A DNA stretch of 64,000 nucleotides from Aquabacter spiritensis (GTDB lineage: Bacteria > Pseudomonadota > Alphaproteobacteria > Rhizobiales > Xanthobacteraceae), in assembly GCF_004346185.1 (NCBI RefSeq), contig NZ_SMAI01000003.1:310001-374000 (forward strand), given 5' to 3'. Below, one piece after another: positions 47,078-54,158 of this stretch; positions within the stretch are counted from its first letter, which is position 1; each line of letters opens with the position of its first letter. The notes below the pieces were generated by a model. The model saw nothing but the letters and a program-made list of their open reading frames with translations. It was not told the DNA's origin and did no database searches. The position numbers and the translations under genes are program-made.

Positions 47078-47563
47078 TCAGCGTGCGGCGCGAGCGGATC
47101 GGCGCGGGCTCGCGCCGAGCGCCTTGGTCATGAAGACGCGCTTCAAGCCGTGTTCCTCGGCGCGGTGGGTCTCGACATAATGCCGGCGGGTATAGAGCGC
47201 GATATTCTCGACCATGGCCGCATTGGTATAGAGCCGGATCGCGCGATAGCCCTGCGCCCGCGCCGCCTGTTCGGCGAAGTCCAGCAAGGTGCGGCCGAGC
47301 CCGAGGCCTTGCGCGGCCGGCGCCACCGCCACGGTGTCGAGCAGCAGGGCGTCGGCTTCCGGGATCAGCACGAGCACGCCCCGGATCGCGCCCGCATGGT
47401 CCAGCACATGGACCCGGCCGGCCGCGATCAGCGCGCCGTAATCGGCCAGCATCGGCGCCGGCTTGCGCCCGATCCGCGCGACATAGGGCGCATAAGCGGC
47501 CTCAATGATCGCTTCCACGGCGCCAAGCGCTTCGGGGCCGGCAAGTCTCGGCAGGTCTGTCAT
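47078..47563 (-). CDS. GNAT-family N-acetyltransferase
   Basis: The 161-residue protein has the GNAT acetyl-CoA motif DTVAVAPAAQGLGLGRTLLDFAEQAARAQG (Q-x-x-G-x-G/A) near residue 80 and the C-terminal AMVENIALYTRRHYVET segment. It acetylates a small molecule or protein amine; substrate unknown. The start at 47563 (ATG, MTDLPRL) was chosen because upstream sequence is not family-like. Single gene. Confidence 0.88.
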   Translation of the reverse strand: MTDLPRLAGPEALGAVEAIIEAAYAPYVARIGRKPAPMLADYGALIAAGRVHVLDHAGAIRGVLVLIPEADALLLDTVAVAPAAQGLGLGRTLLDFAEQAARAQGYRAIRLYTNAAMVENIALYTRRHYVETHRAEEHGLKRVFMTKALGASPRRSARAAR

Positions 47564-47967
47564 GCGCGGGGGTCCGGTCGCAGAGGGGCGCGATCGCGCC
47601 GATCGGCTTGAATCGCAAGCCGATGGAATAACCCGGTCTCCAACGAATGTTGAGAGCCTGCGGCTGATCCCCCGATCCGTTCGGTTCGGCCAGACCGGGT
47701 CACCCGGCGCATGCCGCGCCGCGCCCGCCGGAGTGCGCATCGGAGAAAGCGCAGGGAAGAGGGCGCACCCGAAAAGGCGCGAAGAAGAAGGGACACCGAA
47801 GGACGGGTCGAAAGGACGCCCGGCCACCGCGCATCGGGACGGGCGCCTCGAGGACGGCGCGGCACCCCCGGCCGGGCCGGGCCGCGGTCTCAGTGCCGAC
47901 ACGATCGTGAGCTTTGCTTTGGTGCGCAACAGAACAGCCTGGCCGGCTTCGGCGGCAGGAGGAGCGC
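47564..47967. other. Non-coding gap of about 400 bases
   Basis: No gene was found. ATCGGCTTG (47602-47610) and CAAGCCGAT (47616-47624) form a 9-bp inverted repeat. From about 47740 to 47830 the plus strand is purine-rich (GAAGAAGAAG type). An AGGAGG ribosome-binding site for the next gene ends it. Confidence 0.5.
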
Positions 47968-48273
47968 ATGAGTCTCGTCGAATTCAAGAGCCGCGTCTAT
48001 GGCAGCACGCGCTTCTTCGTCAATCCGGCCCATATCATCGCGGTCTATAGCGCGCCGGACGGCTGTTTCCTGGTGACGAGCGAACTGCGCGAGGGCGGCC
48101 GCAATGTCCATGTCCTGGTGGACGAGCCGCTGACCCGGGTGCTCCAGAAACTCGGCGCCGATCCCGCCAGCCTGACCGGCCCGCTCCCCGGCCCGTCCCC
48201 CCGCCCCCGCGATCCCGGCCCCGAGTCCGACCCCCCCGAAGGCGCCACCCCGCGCCCCCGGCCGCATGTCTGA
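47968..48273 (+). CDS. Small FlbD-like beta-protein, unknown function
   Basis: The 101-residue protein has a compact N-terminal part of about 65 residues (VEFKSRVYGSTRFFVNPAHI, then FLVTSELREGGRNVHVLVDEP and a VLQKLGA helix) that resembles the small FlbD/SwrD-type proteins (N-G-x-x-F-x-x-N-x-x-x-I pattern), and a disordered Pro/Arg-rich tail of about 35 residues. AGGAGG lies 4 bases before the ATG. No flagellar gene is nearby. The function is not known and the resemblance is weak. Confidence 0.6.
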   Translation: MSLVEFKSRVYGSTRFFVNPAHIIAVYSAPDGCFLVTSELREGGRNVHVLVDEPLTRVLQKLGADPASLTGPLPGPSPRPRDPGPESDPPEGATPRPRPHV

Positions 48274-48586
48274 GGGGGCTATTGTCCGGGAGGATGACTG
48301 TCTGGGGCACCAGCATGTTCATCCGAAAGCCGAACGGCTTCAACGCCCTATACGGCCGCCATTGCGAAAAGAGCAGCACTTCCACGCCCTATACTTCTAA
48401 AAGGTGCTTGTCACAGCGCCGCACCGGAATGCGCCGCTAGTTCCTTCGCAAACTCCACGCAGATTAAATTGCGCATCAAGCGCCCAAACTCGCTTATGCG
48501 GCAGAAGGGCGGGGCAAAGTGACTCACCATCAAAATAAAATATTAAATACTCAGTGCGTGTAGTGTTGCAAAAAAAGGAGACATTC
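48274..48586. other. Left edge of a low-GC insertion, no gene
   Basis: Base composition changes here from strongly GC-rich to mixed and AT-rich sequence (for example AAAATAAAATATTAAATACT near 48533). No open frame is convincing. The following genes to about 51190 keep the atypical composition. Confidence 0.55.
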
Positions 48587-49183
48587 GTGACAGACCGAAC
48601 TTATAATCTCAATGGTGGCTTCAAGCCGACGATGAAGCGTTTCGCTGACCTAAAGGGTCCGGACTTCTTTCCAACCCCAGCATGGGCTACACACGCGCTT
48701 ATCGAAAACGAGCCATTCAGCGGTCAAATTTGGGAGTGCGCTTGTGGGAACGGTGCCATGTCTATCGTTCTCGAACAAGCAGCTAAGTCGGTAACTAGCT
48801 CCGACTTGTACGACCGAGGGTATGGGGACTCTGGTATTGACTTTCTCAAATCGACGCGTCTCTCAGACAATATCGTGACTAATCCGCCATACAATGCTGC
48901 TGAAGGGTTTGTTCGATCTGGTGTGTCCCAAGCAAAGCGGAAATTTGCTCTATTGCTGAGGCTTGCGTTCCTTGAAGGAGTGCATCGATCAAATACGATT
49001 TTCTCCGAGTGTCCGCCGAGCCGCGTCTGGGTGTTTAGTGAGAGAATCACCTTTTATCCTGCCGGTGCCGTGCAGCAAGGGAGTGGTACTACCGCTTACG
49101 CATGGTTCGTATGGGACAAAGATGCACCTAGCCGCACAGAGTTGAAGTGGTTGAGGCCGGGTTATAAGCATCGCTTTGATTGA
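48587..49183 (+). CDS. DNA adenine-methyltransferase-like protein (NPPY)
   Basis: The 198-residue protein has FFPTPAWATHALIE, the SAM motif WECACGNGAMSIVLEQ near residue 49 and the catalytic VTNPPYNAAEGF near residue 97. NPPY marks N6-adenine or related amino-methyltransferases; phage and plasmid members of this size are common. No target-recognition domain is evident. The GTG at 48587 has AAGGAG six bases upstream, which decides the start. Base composition is lower in GC than that of neighbours, so it was probably acquired. Confidence 0.82.
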   Translation: MTDRTYNLNGGFKPTMKRFADLKGPDFFPTPAWATHALIENEPFSGQIWECACGNGAMSIVLEQAAKSVTSSDLYDRGYGDSGIDFLKSTRLSDNIVTNPPYNAAEGFVRSGVSQAKRKFALLLRLAFLEGVHRSNTIFSECPPSRVWVFSERITFYPAGAVQQGSGTTAYAWFVWDKDAPSRTELKWLRPGYKHRFD

Positions 49184-49188
49184 GTATA

Positions 49189-49461
49189 TCACTGTTCCGG
49201 TATTCTATATCCGACTCGGGGCGCGTGTATAAGGCGGCCGTCGTGAATGTAATTTCCAGGTGTTTTTTCGTGAGACTTAATATTTCGCACGATTTGGTGC
49301 CACATAGGTTCACCCGGGCGCTTGGCAGACGCTGAAATATTTGCTGAATCGAGGTTTACGTATTTCGGTATTTCGCGGTAGGCGCGCTTAAATGTGCAAA
49401 GGCCGCCATTGGCCTGCGCTATCTGTACGATGCCGCGAGCGATATCGGTTTCGTCTGCCAT
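49189..49461 (-). CDS. Small winged-helix-like protein of the low-GC insertion
   Basis: The 90-residue protein (MADETDIARGIVQIAQANGG start) has a KRAYREIPKYVNL helix and a C-terminal GEPMWHQIVRNIKSHEKTPGN stretch followed by GRLIHAPRVGYRIP, reminiscent of the winged-helix domains at the start of Mrr-like or restriction-linked proteins. This is a weak resemblance. It converges on the methyltransferase with a 5-base gap; the pair may be a remnant of a modification or defence unit. An upstream ATG at 49479 is possible. Confidence 0.55.
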   Translation of the reverse strand: MADETDIARGIVQIAQANGGLCTFKRAYREIPKYVNLDSANISASAKRPGEPMWHQIVRNIKSHEKTPGNYIHDGRLIHAPRVGYRIPEQ

Positions 49462-49759
49462 AATGCTGACCCTGCTCATTCAGCTAAGCTTTCTCCAAGT
49501 TGATGGGCCAGGCAAGAGAAATTTGCAGCGACACAACTCCTGGAGGGCCATGCGCCAGGCGCGGGGGCACGATCGGGCGTGGTTAGTTTCCGGCTCTGAT
49601 CGCCGGGCGGGGCTGAGGAAGGTGGGGAGGTACGAGGGAGGGCAAGCGTCGAGCGCATCGTCGCGATCCTAGGGCAGCCTCCAGCGAAGTAACGCCCGAT
49701 CAGTCTTGATTGCGTGAGGACGACCCTTACCTTGGCTGAGCCTCACCACGGGGGTCGAT

Positions 49760-49972
49760 ATGATCGTCAGCAAGCTCACGGCGACGGGCCAGACAACAAT
49801 CCCGCAGGCCGTCAGAACCGCCCTTCATCTGCGGGAAGGAGATCAGATCGCCTATCGCATTGACGGGGAACGCGTCGTTCTCACCAAGTTCGCCAAACCG
49901 GCCGTCGATCCATTCGCCGCGTTCGACGAATGGGACGGTGACGCGGACAGGAGGGCGTATGCCGGGCTTTGA
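49760..49972 (+). CDS. AbrB/MazE-type antitoxin
   Basis: The 70-residue protein begins MIVSKLTATGQTTIPQAVRTALHLREGDQIAYRID, the swapped-hairpin AbrB/SpoVT DNA-binding domain, and has an acidic tail (DPFAAFDEWDGDADRRAYAGL) that would bind a toxin. It overlaps the start of a broken MazF/PemK-like toxin gene (49957). The antitoxin itself looks intact. Such orphan antitoxins often persist as regulators. Confidence 0.88.
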   Translation: MIVSKLTATGQTTIPQAVRTALHLREGDQIAYRIDGERVVLTKFAKPAVDPFAAFDEWDGDADRRAYAGL

Positions 49973-50195
49973 TGGAGCCGTGCGCGTCCCTTCCCCCGCT
50001 TGAACAGACCGTCAGAACCGGCGGGCCTGGTCGTCTCGGATAGCAGCATCGGCGAGGCGGCCGTGCTCTAGGTGGTGATGATCACCAGCGCAGAAAATCG
50101 CCCCTGGCCGAGCTATGTCTTCTTGGGGATGTCGCTATCGCGAGTCCGGCCTGCCCGCCCAATCGGTCGTCCGGTCGTGCAAGCGCCTCCAATGA
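49957..50195 (+). pseudogene. Decayed MazF/PemK-like toxin
   Basis: An ATG inside the antitoxin end opens MPGFDGAVRVPSPA and stops at once. The toxin sequence continues in other frames: RPSEPAGLVVSDSS, then VVMITSAENRPWPS, then GLPAQSVVRSCKRLQ ending at TGA 50193-50195. These are the recognisable strands of MazF/PemK ribonucleases (VRVPFP, R-RPALVVS, MITSA-N-PWP, GLP-PSVVR). At least three frameshifts or stops break it, so it is not functional. Confidence 0.75.
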
Positions 50196-50333
50196 TATGC
50201 GTCTGCCCGGCCCATTTGGGGCGCATATCCCGCGATCCTGACAAAAGCGATACCGACGCCGTTGGACCCGGGGAGCATAAAACGCTGATTTTAGATATAA
50301 TGATATGCTTATAATTGAAGCTAAATGTATCGC

Positions 50334-50425
50334 ATATGTCGCCTCCGTATGACGGATCTGTGTATGTCGCTCGCGTATGTCAGTCCTGCGTATGTCAGTC
50401 TCGCGTATGTCGGGTGGTGTATGTC
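50334..50425 (+). repeat. Seven-copy GTATGTC iteron-like array
   Basis: ATATGTC or GTATGWC heptamers start at 50334, 50347, 50362, 50375, 50390, 50405 and 50419, that is, every 13-15 bases; five are exact GTATGTC and are separated by 6-8 base spacers rich in GC (GCTCGC, AGTCCTGC, AGTCTCGC). The array lies about 105 bases before the regulator gene at 50530. It looks like protein-binding iterons (replication or regulator sites); a CRISPR array is excluded by repeat and spacer size. Confidence 0.7.
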
Positions 50426-50529
50426 GCGAAAATCGGCATTGCGGATGGGCGCGCGCTTATTCAGCGATATTCATCTTGCGATTCATGCGAGAATCGCTCT
50501 ATCATTTTTTCATGACAAGAGGTGGCCAA

Positions 50530-51063
50530 ATGGCTTCTGAGCTTGACGCTATCGTGCTGGACGCCACAAGCGCTCTTCGCCCCCTCTTAGAGAGGGCGTT
50601 TGAAGCAGGGCGCGCCGTCGGTCGCCGGGAGGCTACTACCGAATTGCGAGCACGCCTATCGGACGCGATTGGACCGATAATGAGTCAGAACGAGATTCTT
50701 GAATTAGCCCGTCAAGGCGATGGAGCCGGAGTCAGCGTCTTTGACTCTATGCCTACAAACCAAGCGTCCTCCAGGGCTGCGCCCGGAACCGTGAGGCCAG
50801 CGATTCTTGCGCTTGTGCAGTCACACCCGCAGGGCATTAGGAGGGAAGATATAGAGCGCCTGTCCGGCGTGAAGGGGAATAGCGTTCGCGGAACGCTCTA
50901 TAACCTTCAAAAAGACGGATTTGTTATGAGGCGCGGGCGTCATTGGCTCGCGGCGCCTCAAAAGAATGAGCCCGTTGACGTAAAATCCGCGGCGGATCCG
51001 TCAACGGGCTCTGATCGAAACCCAGCGCAAGGCCGTGAAGCCGGTCCGGGAGGTGGTACATGA
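50530..51063 (+). CDS. Winged-helix DNA-binding protein of the low-GC insertion
   Basis: The 177-residue protein has a helical N-terminus (LRPLLERAFEAGRAVGRREATTELRARL) and, near residues 85-140, a winged helix: GTVRPAILALVQSHPQGIRREDIERLSGVKGNSVRGTLYNLQKDGFVMRRGRHWL is its extent. AGAGGTGG lies before the ATG. The C-terminal tail is polar and probably disordered. A role as regulator or repeat-binding protein of the insertion is inferred from the GTATGTC array upstream. Confidence 0.72.
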   Translation: MASELDAIVLDATSALRPLLERAFEAGRAVGRREATTELRARLSDAIGPIMSQNEILELARQGDGAGVSVFDSMPTNQASSRAAPGTVRPAILALVQSHPQGIRREDIERLSGVKGNSVRGTLYNLQKDGFVMRRGRHWLAAPQKNEPVDVKSAADPSTGSDRNPAQGREAGPGGGT

Positions 51064-51084
51064 CATAGACTCTACAGCCTATCT

Positions 51085-51119
51085 CCGGCTCGAACGCCTA
51101 GGCGTCGGGCCGGGCTTTT
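51085..51119 (+). terminator. Terminator of the winged-helix gene
   Basis: CCGGCTCGAACGCC (51085-51098) and GGCGTCGGGCCGG (51101-51113) form a 13-bp stem with one bulged A and a TA loop, followed by GCTTTT. It lies 22 bases after the stop at 51063. Confidence 0.78.
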
Positions 51120-51189
51120 GGGGCTAGCAAGCGCGGGATAAGGCTGTCCATCCAACATCCCGAGGGTGCAAGTCCCTCTAGCTCCACCA
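51120..51189 (+). other. tRNA-Ala-like element (degenerate tRNA or island attachment site)
   Basis: The 7-base arm GGGGCTA (51120-51126) pairs with TAGCTCC (51179-51185), including a G3-U70 wobble, the alanine identity pair, and is followed by ACCA. A T-arm-like hairpin GAGGG-TGCAAGT-CCCTC lies just before the 3' arm. The middle 35 bases form only one hairpin (CGGGAT/ATCCCG) instead of normal D and anticodon arms, so it is not a functional tRNA. It marks the right end of the low-GC insertion. Confidence 0.6.
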
Positions 51190-51191
51190 AC

Positions 51192-51221
51192 CGGCGCACT
51201 GAGCGAAAGCTCGGTGCGCCG
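51192..51221 (+). terminator. Hairpin after the tRNA-like element
   Basis: A 13-bp stem (arms at 51192-51204 and 51209-51221) with a GAAA tetraloop; one T-G wobble. It is followed by ACCTCTTT, a weak T tract. It could end a transcript containing the tRNA-like element. Confidence 0.6.
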
Positions 51222-51293
51222 ACCTCTTTAAGCTAGTTGAATCGGAAGAGTCCGTCCAGTCGGGCCATGCCGATCCTCAAACTACAGCCCCCC

Positions 51294-52046
51294 TCACCCC
51301 TTCCGGAACGCCAGATAGGTCGCCTGCCGGCCGGCTGCGCGGGCCTTGGCTTCGTAGCGGGTGCCGGGCCAGGCGGGGAAGGGGCGGCGCCAGTCATCGG
51401 CGCGGGCGGCGGTCCAGGCGAGGGCGCCGTGGGCGCGCACTTCGCGCAGCGTCCAGTCGACATAATCCGGCACGTCGCTGGCGAAGCGGAACAGGCCGCC
51501 GGGGCGCAGCGCCCGCGCGATCAGGTCCAGATTGTCCGGCCGCACGAAGCGGCGGCGCCAGTGGCGGCGCTTCGGCCAGGGGTCGGGATAGAGCAGATCG
51601 ACCCGCGCGAGACAGGAGGGCGGCAGCCGGGCGAGCAGGAGCGCGGCGTCATCGTCGAACACCCGGACATTGTCGAGCCCGGCGGCCTCGATATCGGCCA
51701 GCGCCCGCGCCATGCCGTTGAGGAAGGGCTCGACGCCGAAAAAGCCGGTGCGCGGCGCGCGCGCCGCCTCGGCGACCAGATGCTCGCCGCCGCCGAAGCC
51801 GATTTCGAGCGCCAGATCCTCCGGCGGGGTGGCGAACAGAGCCGCGGGATCGGCGAGGTCGGCCAGAGCCAGGCGGTAGCGGCCGATCAGCCGGGCATGG
51901 CTCGCCGCCTGGAGGGCGCGCAGCGGCTTGCCGACGCGCCGGCCGTGCAGGGCCGCCATCTGGCCGGTCTGCGGGTCGCGCCGCGGCCCCGCTTGGGTGA
52001 AGACGGTTTCGTTCGTTATACCGTCCGCGTCGGGTTTCACGGACAT
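51294..52046 (-). CDS. trmB: tRNA (guanine-N7-)-methyltransferase
   Basis: The 250-residue enzyme has LALEIGFGGGEHLVAEA (SAM loop) near residue 78, FFGVEPFLNGMARAL, and the TrmB signature LLYPDPWPKRRHWRRRFV near residue 150. It methylates G46 in the variable loop of tRNAs. In alphaproteobacteria it often lies next to metK, which makes its methyl donor SAM, and the same order is seen here. Confidence 0.96.
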   Translation of the reverse strand: MSVKPDADGITNETVFTQAGPRRDPQTGQMAALHGRRVGKPLRALQAASHARLIGRYRLALADLADPAALFATPPEDLALEIGFGGGEHLVAEAARAPRTGFFGVEPFLNGMARALADIEAAGLDNVRVFDDDAALLLARLPPSCLARVDLLYPDPWPKRRHWRRRFVRPDNLDLIARALRPGGLFRFASDVPDYVDWTLREVRAHGALAWTAARADDWRRPFPAWPGTRYEAKARAAGRQATYLAFRKG

Positions 52047-52367
52047 GATCGGCTCCTGCGAACGGGGATTCGGTCGGGCCGGCTCAACCCCTTGCGTGCC
52101 AAGAGAAAACGCCCTCCTGCCTGCCGCCGCGGCAGCGCGGGCCGGCGCGCCGGGACCGACGCGGACGGCTCGGCTGCGGCGCCGCTGCGGCGCCGGCGCG
52201 GGGCCGAAGGCGGGGCCACGCGCCGCGTGTTACGGCCGCGAGATCGGCCGCGACATTCCGCCGGAACAGGCCTGTTCCGGCGCCAGATGCGCCGAGTCCG
52301 CCCGTCTTCCGGTGATGACGGGGCGGCGAAATCTTGGCGGCGCCGGGGCGCCGCCCGTCCGGCCGGC
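52047..52367. other. Non-coding gap between metK and trmB
   Basis: Contains no gene. It holds a GC-rich GGCGCCGCTGCGGCGCC stem region near 52179-52195 and a 24-bp perfect palindrome at 52259-52282. Nothing else is assigned. Confidence 0.5.
52259..52282. repeat. 24-bp perfect palindrome
   Basis: The arms CGCCGGAACAGG and CCTGTTCCGGCG meet without a spacer. It could form a cruciform or bind a dimeric regulator. As a hairpin it would have no loop, and no T run follows, so it is a poor intrinsic terminator. Confidence 0.6.
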
Positions 52368-53561
52368 TCAGGCGAGCGCGGTGCGCAGCGCTTCCGTCAG
52401 GTCGGTGCGCTCCCAGGAGAAGCCGCCGTCCAGCTCCGGCGCCCGGCCGAAATGGCCGTAGGACGAGGTGCGGGCATAGATCGGCTGGTTGAGGTTCAAG
52501 TGCTCGCGGATGCCGCGGGGGCGCAGATTGACCACCTCGCGCAGCACGGTTTCGAGCTTGGCCTCCTCCACCTGCCCGGTGCCGTGCAGGTCGACATAGA
52601 CCGCCAGCGGGTCGGAGACGCCGATCGCATAGGCGAGCTGGATCGTCGCCCGCTCGGCGAGGCCGGCGGCCACGACATTCTTGGCGAGATAGCGCGCGGC
52701 ATAGGCGGCGGAGCGGTCGACCTTGGTCGGATCCTTGCCGGAGAAGGCGCCGCCGCCGTGCGGGGCCGCGCCGCCATAGGTGTCGACGATGATCTTGCGG
52801 CCGGTGAGGCCGCAATCGCCGTCGGGGCCGCCGATCACGAATTTCCCGGTCGGGTTGACGTGCCAGACCGTGTCGGCGGTGATCCAGCCCTCCGGAAGGG
52901 CTTGGCGGATATAGGGTTCCACGATCGAGTGCACGTCGTGGGAGGACAAATGCGCGTCGAGATGCTGGGTGGAGAGCACGATCTGCGTGACGCCGACCGG
53001 CTTGCCGTTCTCGTAGCGCACGGTGACCTGGCTTTTGGCGTCCGGGCCGAGCGCCTTGGTCTCGCCGCTGCGCCGGGCCTCGGACAGGACCTTCAGGATC
53101 TTGTGGGCATAATAGATCGGCGCGGGCATGAGTTCGGGGGTCTCACGCACGGCATAGCCGAACATGATCCCCTGGTCGCCCGCGCCTTCGTCCTTGTTGC
53201 CGGCGATGTCGACGCCCTGGGCGATGTCCGCCGACTGGGCGTGCAGCAGCACCTCGATGTCGGCGGTTTCCCAGTGGAAGCCCGCCTGCTCGTAGCCGAT
53301 GTCGCGGATGGCGACGCGGGCGAGATGGCAGATCAGGTCCTTGGTGATGGTGGACGGCCCGCGCGTCTCGCCGGCGATCACCACCCGATTGGTGGTCGCC
53401 AGCGTCTCACAGGCGACGCGGACCTGGGTCGGATCGAACCCCTGGTCCAGCGACGCCCGGAAAAACGCATCCACCACCTCGTCCGAAATCCGGTCGCAGA
53501 CCTTGTCCGGATGCCCCTCGGAGACCGATTCGCTGGTAAAAAGGTAAGACGACCGCGCCAT
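52368..53561 (-). CDS. metK: S-adenosylmethionine synthetase
   Basis: The 397-residue enzyme starts [30 protein letters not shown], has [17 protein letters not shown] near residue 120 and the [19 protein letters not shown] loop near residue 265, the three MetK signatures. It makes SAM from methionine and ATP in the cytoplasm. Upstream lies a hairpin and the Xre regulator gene; no SAM riboswitch was recognised. Confidence 0.98.
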   Translation of the reverse strand: MARSSYLFTSESVSEGHPDKVCDRISDEVVDAFFRASLDQGFDPTQVRVACETLATTNRVVIAGETRGPSTITKDLICHLARVAIRDIGYEQAGFHWETADIEVLLHAQSADIAQGVDIAGNKDEGAGDQGIMFGYAVRETPELMPAPIYYAHKILKVLSEARRSGETKALGPDAKSQVTVRYENGKPVGVTQIVLSTQHLDAHLSSHDVHSIVEPYIRQALPEGWITADTVWHVNPTGKFVIGGPDGDCGLTGRKIIVDTYGGAAPHGGGAFSGKDPTKVDRSAAYAARYLAKNVVAAGLAERATIQLAYAIGVSDPLAVYVDLHGTGQVEEAKLETVLREVVNLRPRGIREHLNLNQPIYARTSSYGHFGRAPELDGGFSWERTDLTEALRTALA

Positions 53562-53608
53562 AATTCCCTCGCCCTAAACGGCTTTCATTCGTTCTGGCAA
53601 ACCCCCAC

Positions 53609-53628
53609 CCCTCGGTCAAGACCGAGGG
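53609..53628 (-). other. Hairpin in the metK leader
   Basis: CCCTCGGTC and GACCGAGGG form a perfect 9-bp stem with a two-base loop, between the Xre stop and the metK ATG. On the minus strand it is followed by GTGGGGGTTTG, so a terminator is weak; it may end the Xre transcript or affect metK expression. Confidence 0.5.
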
Positions 53629-53653
53629 CGAGAGTCGTTTGACATACCGAACG

Positions 53654-54064
53654 TCAGCCGGCCACCTCTTCGCCGGCGATCGCCGACACCAGGTCGACGA
53701 TGCGACGCCGCACCTTGCCGTCGGCAATGCGCATGAAGCTGCGTGTCAGGGCCAACCCGTCGGAGGTGGCGAGGAAGTCGTTGACAAAGGCGGGGGAGCC
53801 TGCGTCGCCGAAGCCTTCGGGATCGTTGCCCGCCGTGGGAATACCTTCAAAGAAGAAGGCCACGGGCACCGCCAGCACGACCGAGATCTGCTGCAACCGG
53901 CTCGCTCCGATCCGGTTGGTACCTTTCTCGTATTTTTGAATCTGCTGGAACGTGATTCCGAGGCTCTCTCCCAGTTTCTCCTGGCTCATCCCCACCATCA
54001 TGCGCCGCATTCGAACGCGGCTGCCTACGTGTTTGTCGATCGGATTTGGCGCCTTCTTGACCAT
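53654..54064 (-). CDS. Xre-family helix-turn-helix regulator
   Basis: The 136-residue protein begins MVKKAPNPIDKHVGSRVRMRRMMVGMSQEKLGESLGITFQQIQKYEKGTNRI-type sequence: an Xre/Cro HTH at residues 14-70. The C-terminal half is a small helical domain. This protein is strongly conserved in Rhizobiales and commonly sits between lnt and metK; its role is not settled. ATG 54064 was chosen because upstream in-frame sequence is not family-like. Confidence 0.92.
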   Translation of the reverse strand: MVKKAPNPIDKHVGSRVRMRRMMVGMSQEKLGESLGITFQQIQKYEKGTNRIGASRLQQISVVLAVPVAFFFEGIPTAGNDPEGFGDAGSPAFVNDFLATSDGLALTRSFMRIADGKVRRRIVDLVSAIAGEEVAG

Positions 54065-54158
54065 GGTCTCTCCGGTGGAATCGGAAAAGAATCTGAACTT
54101 CGCAAAGCGAAGGCTGCCCTGACCGGCGCAAGATACGCATTCGCGAATGTAGCGTCGA

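Noticed and set aside
50334..50425. CRISPR array
   Set aside because: The repeats are only 7 bases with 6-8 base gaps and no cas gene is present; iteron-like sites fit better.
51120..51189. tmRNA (ssrA) or a two-piece alphaproteobacterial tmRNA
   Set aside because: The G3-U70 acceptor arm and CCA fit, but no tag reading frame was found and both acceptor strands lie only about 70 bases apart with a hairpin following the CCA.
48274..51190. A prophage or integrative element with its own recombinase
   Set aside because: No integrase, transposase, terminase or structural gene is present; only small accessory genes and remnants.
53562..53653. SAM riboswitch in front of metK
   Set aside because: Only one simple 9-bp hairpin is visible; the conserved cores of SAM-I, SAM-II or SAM-V were not recognised.
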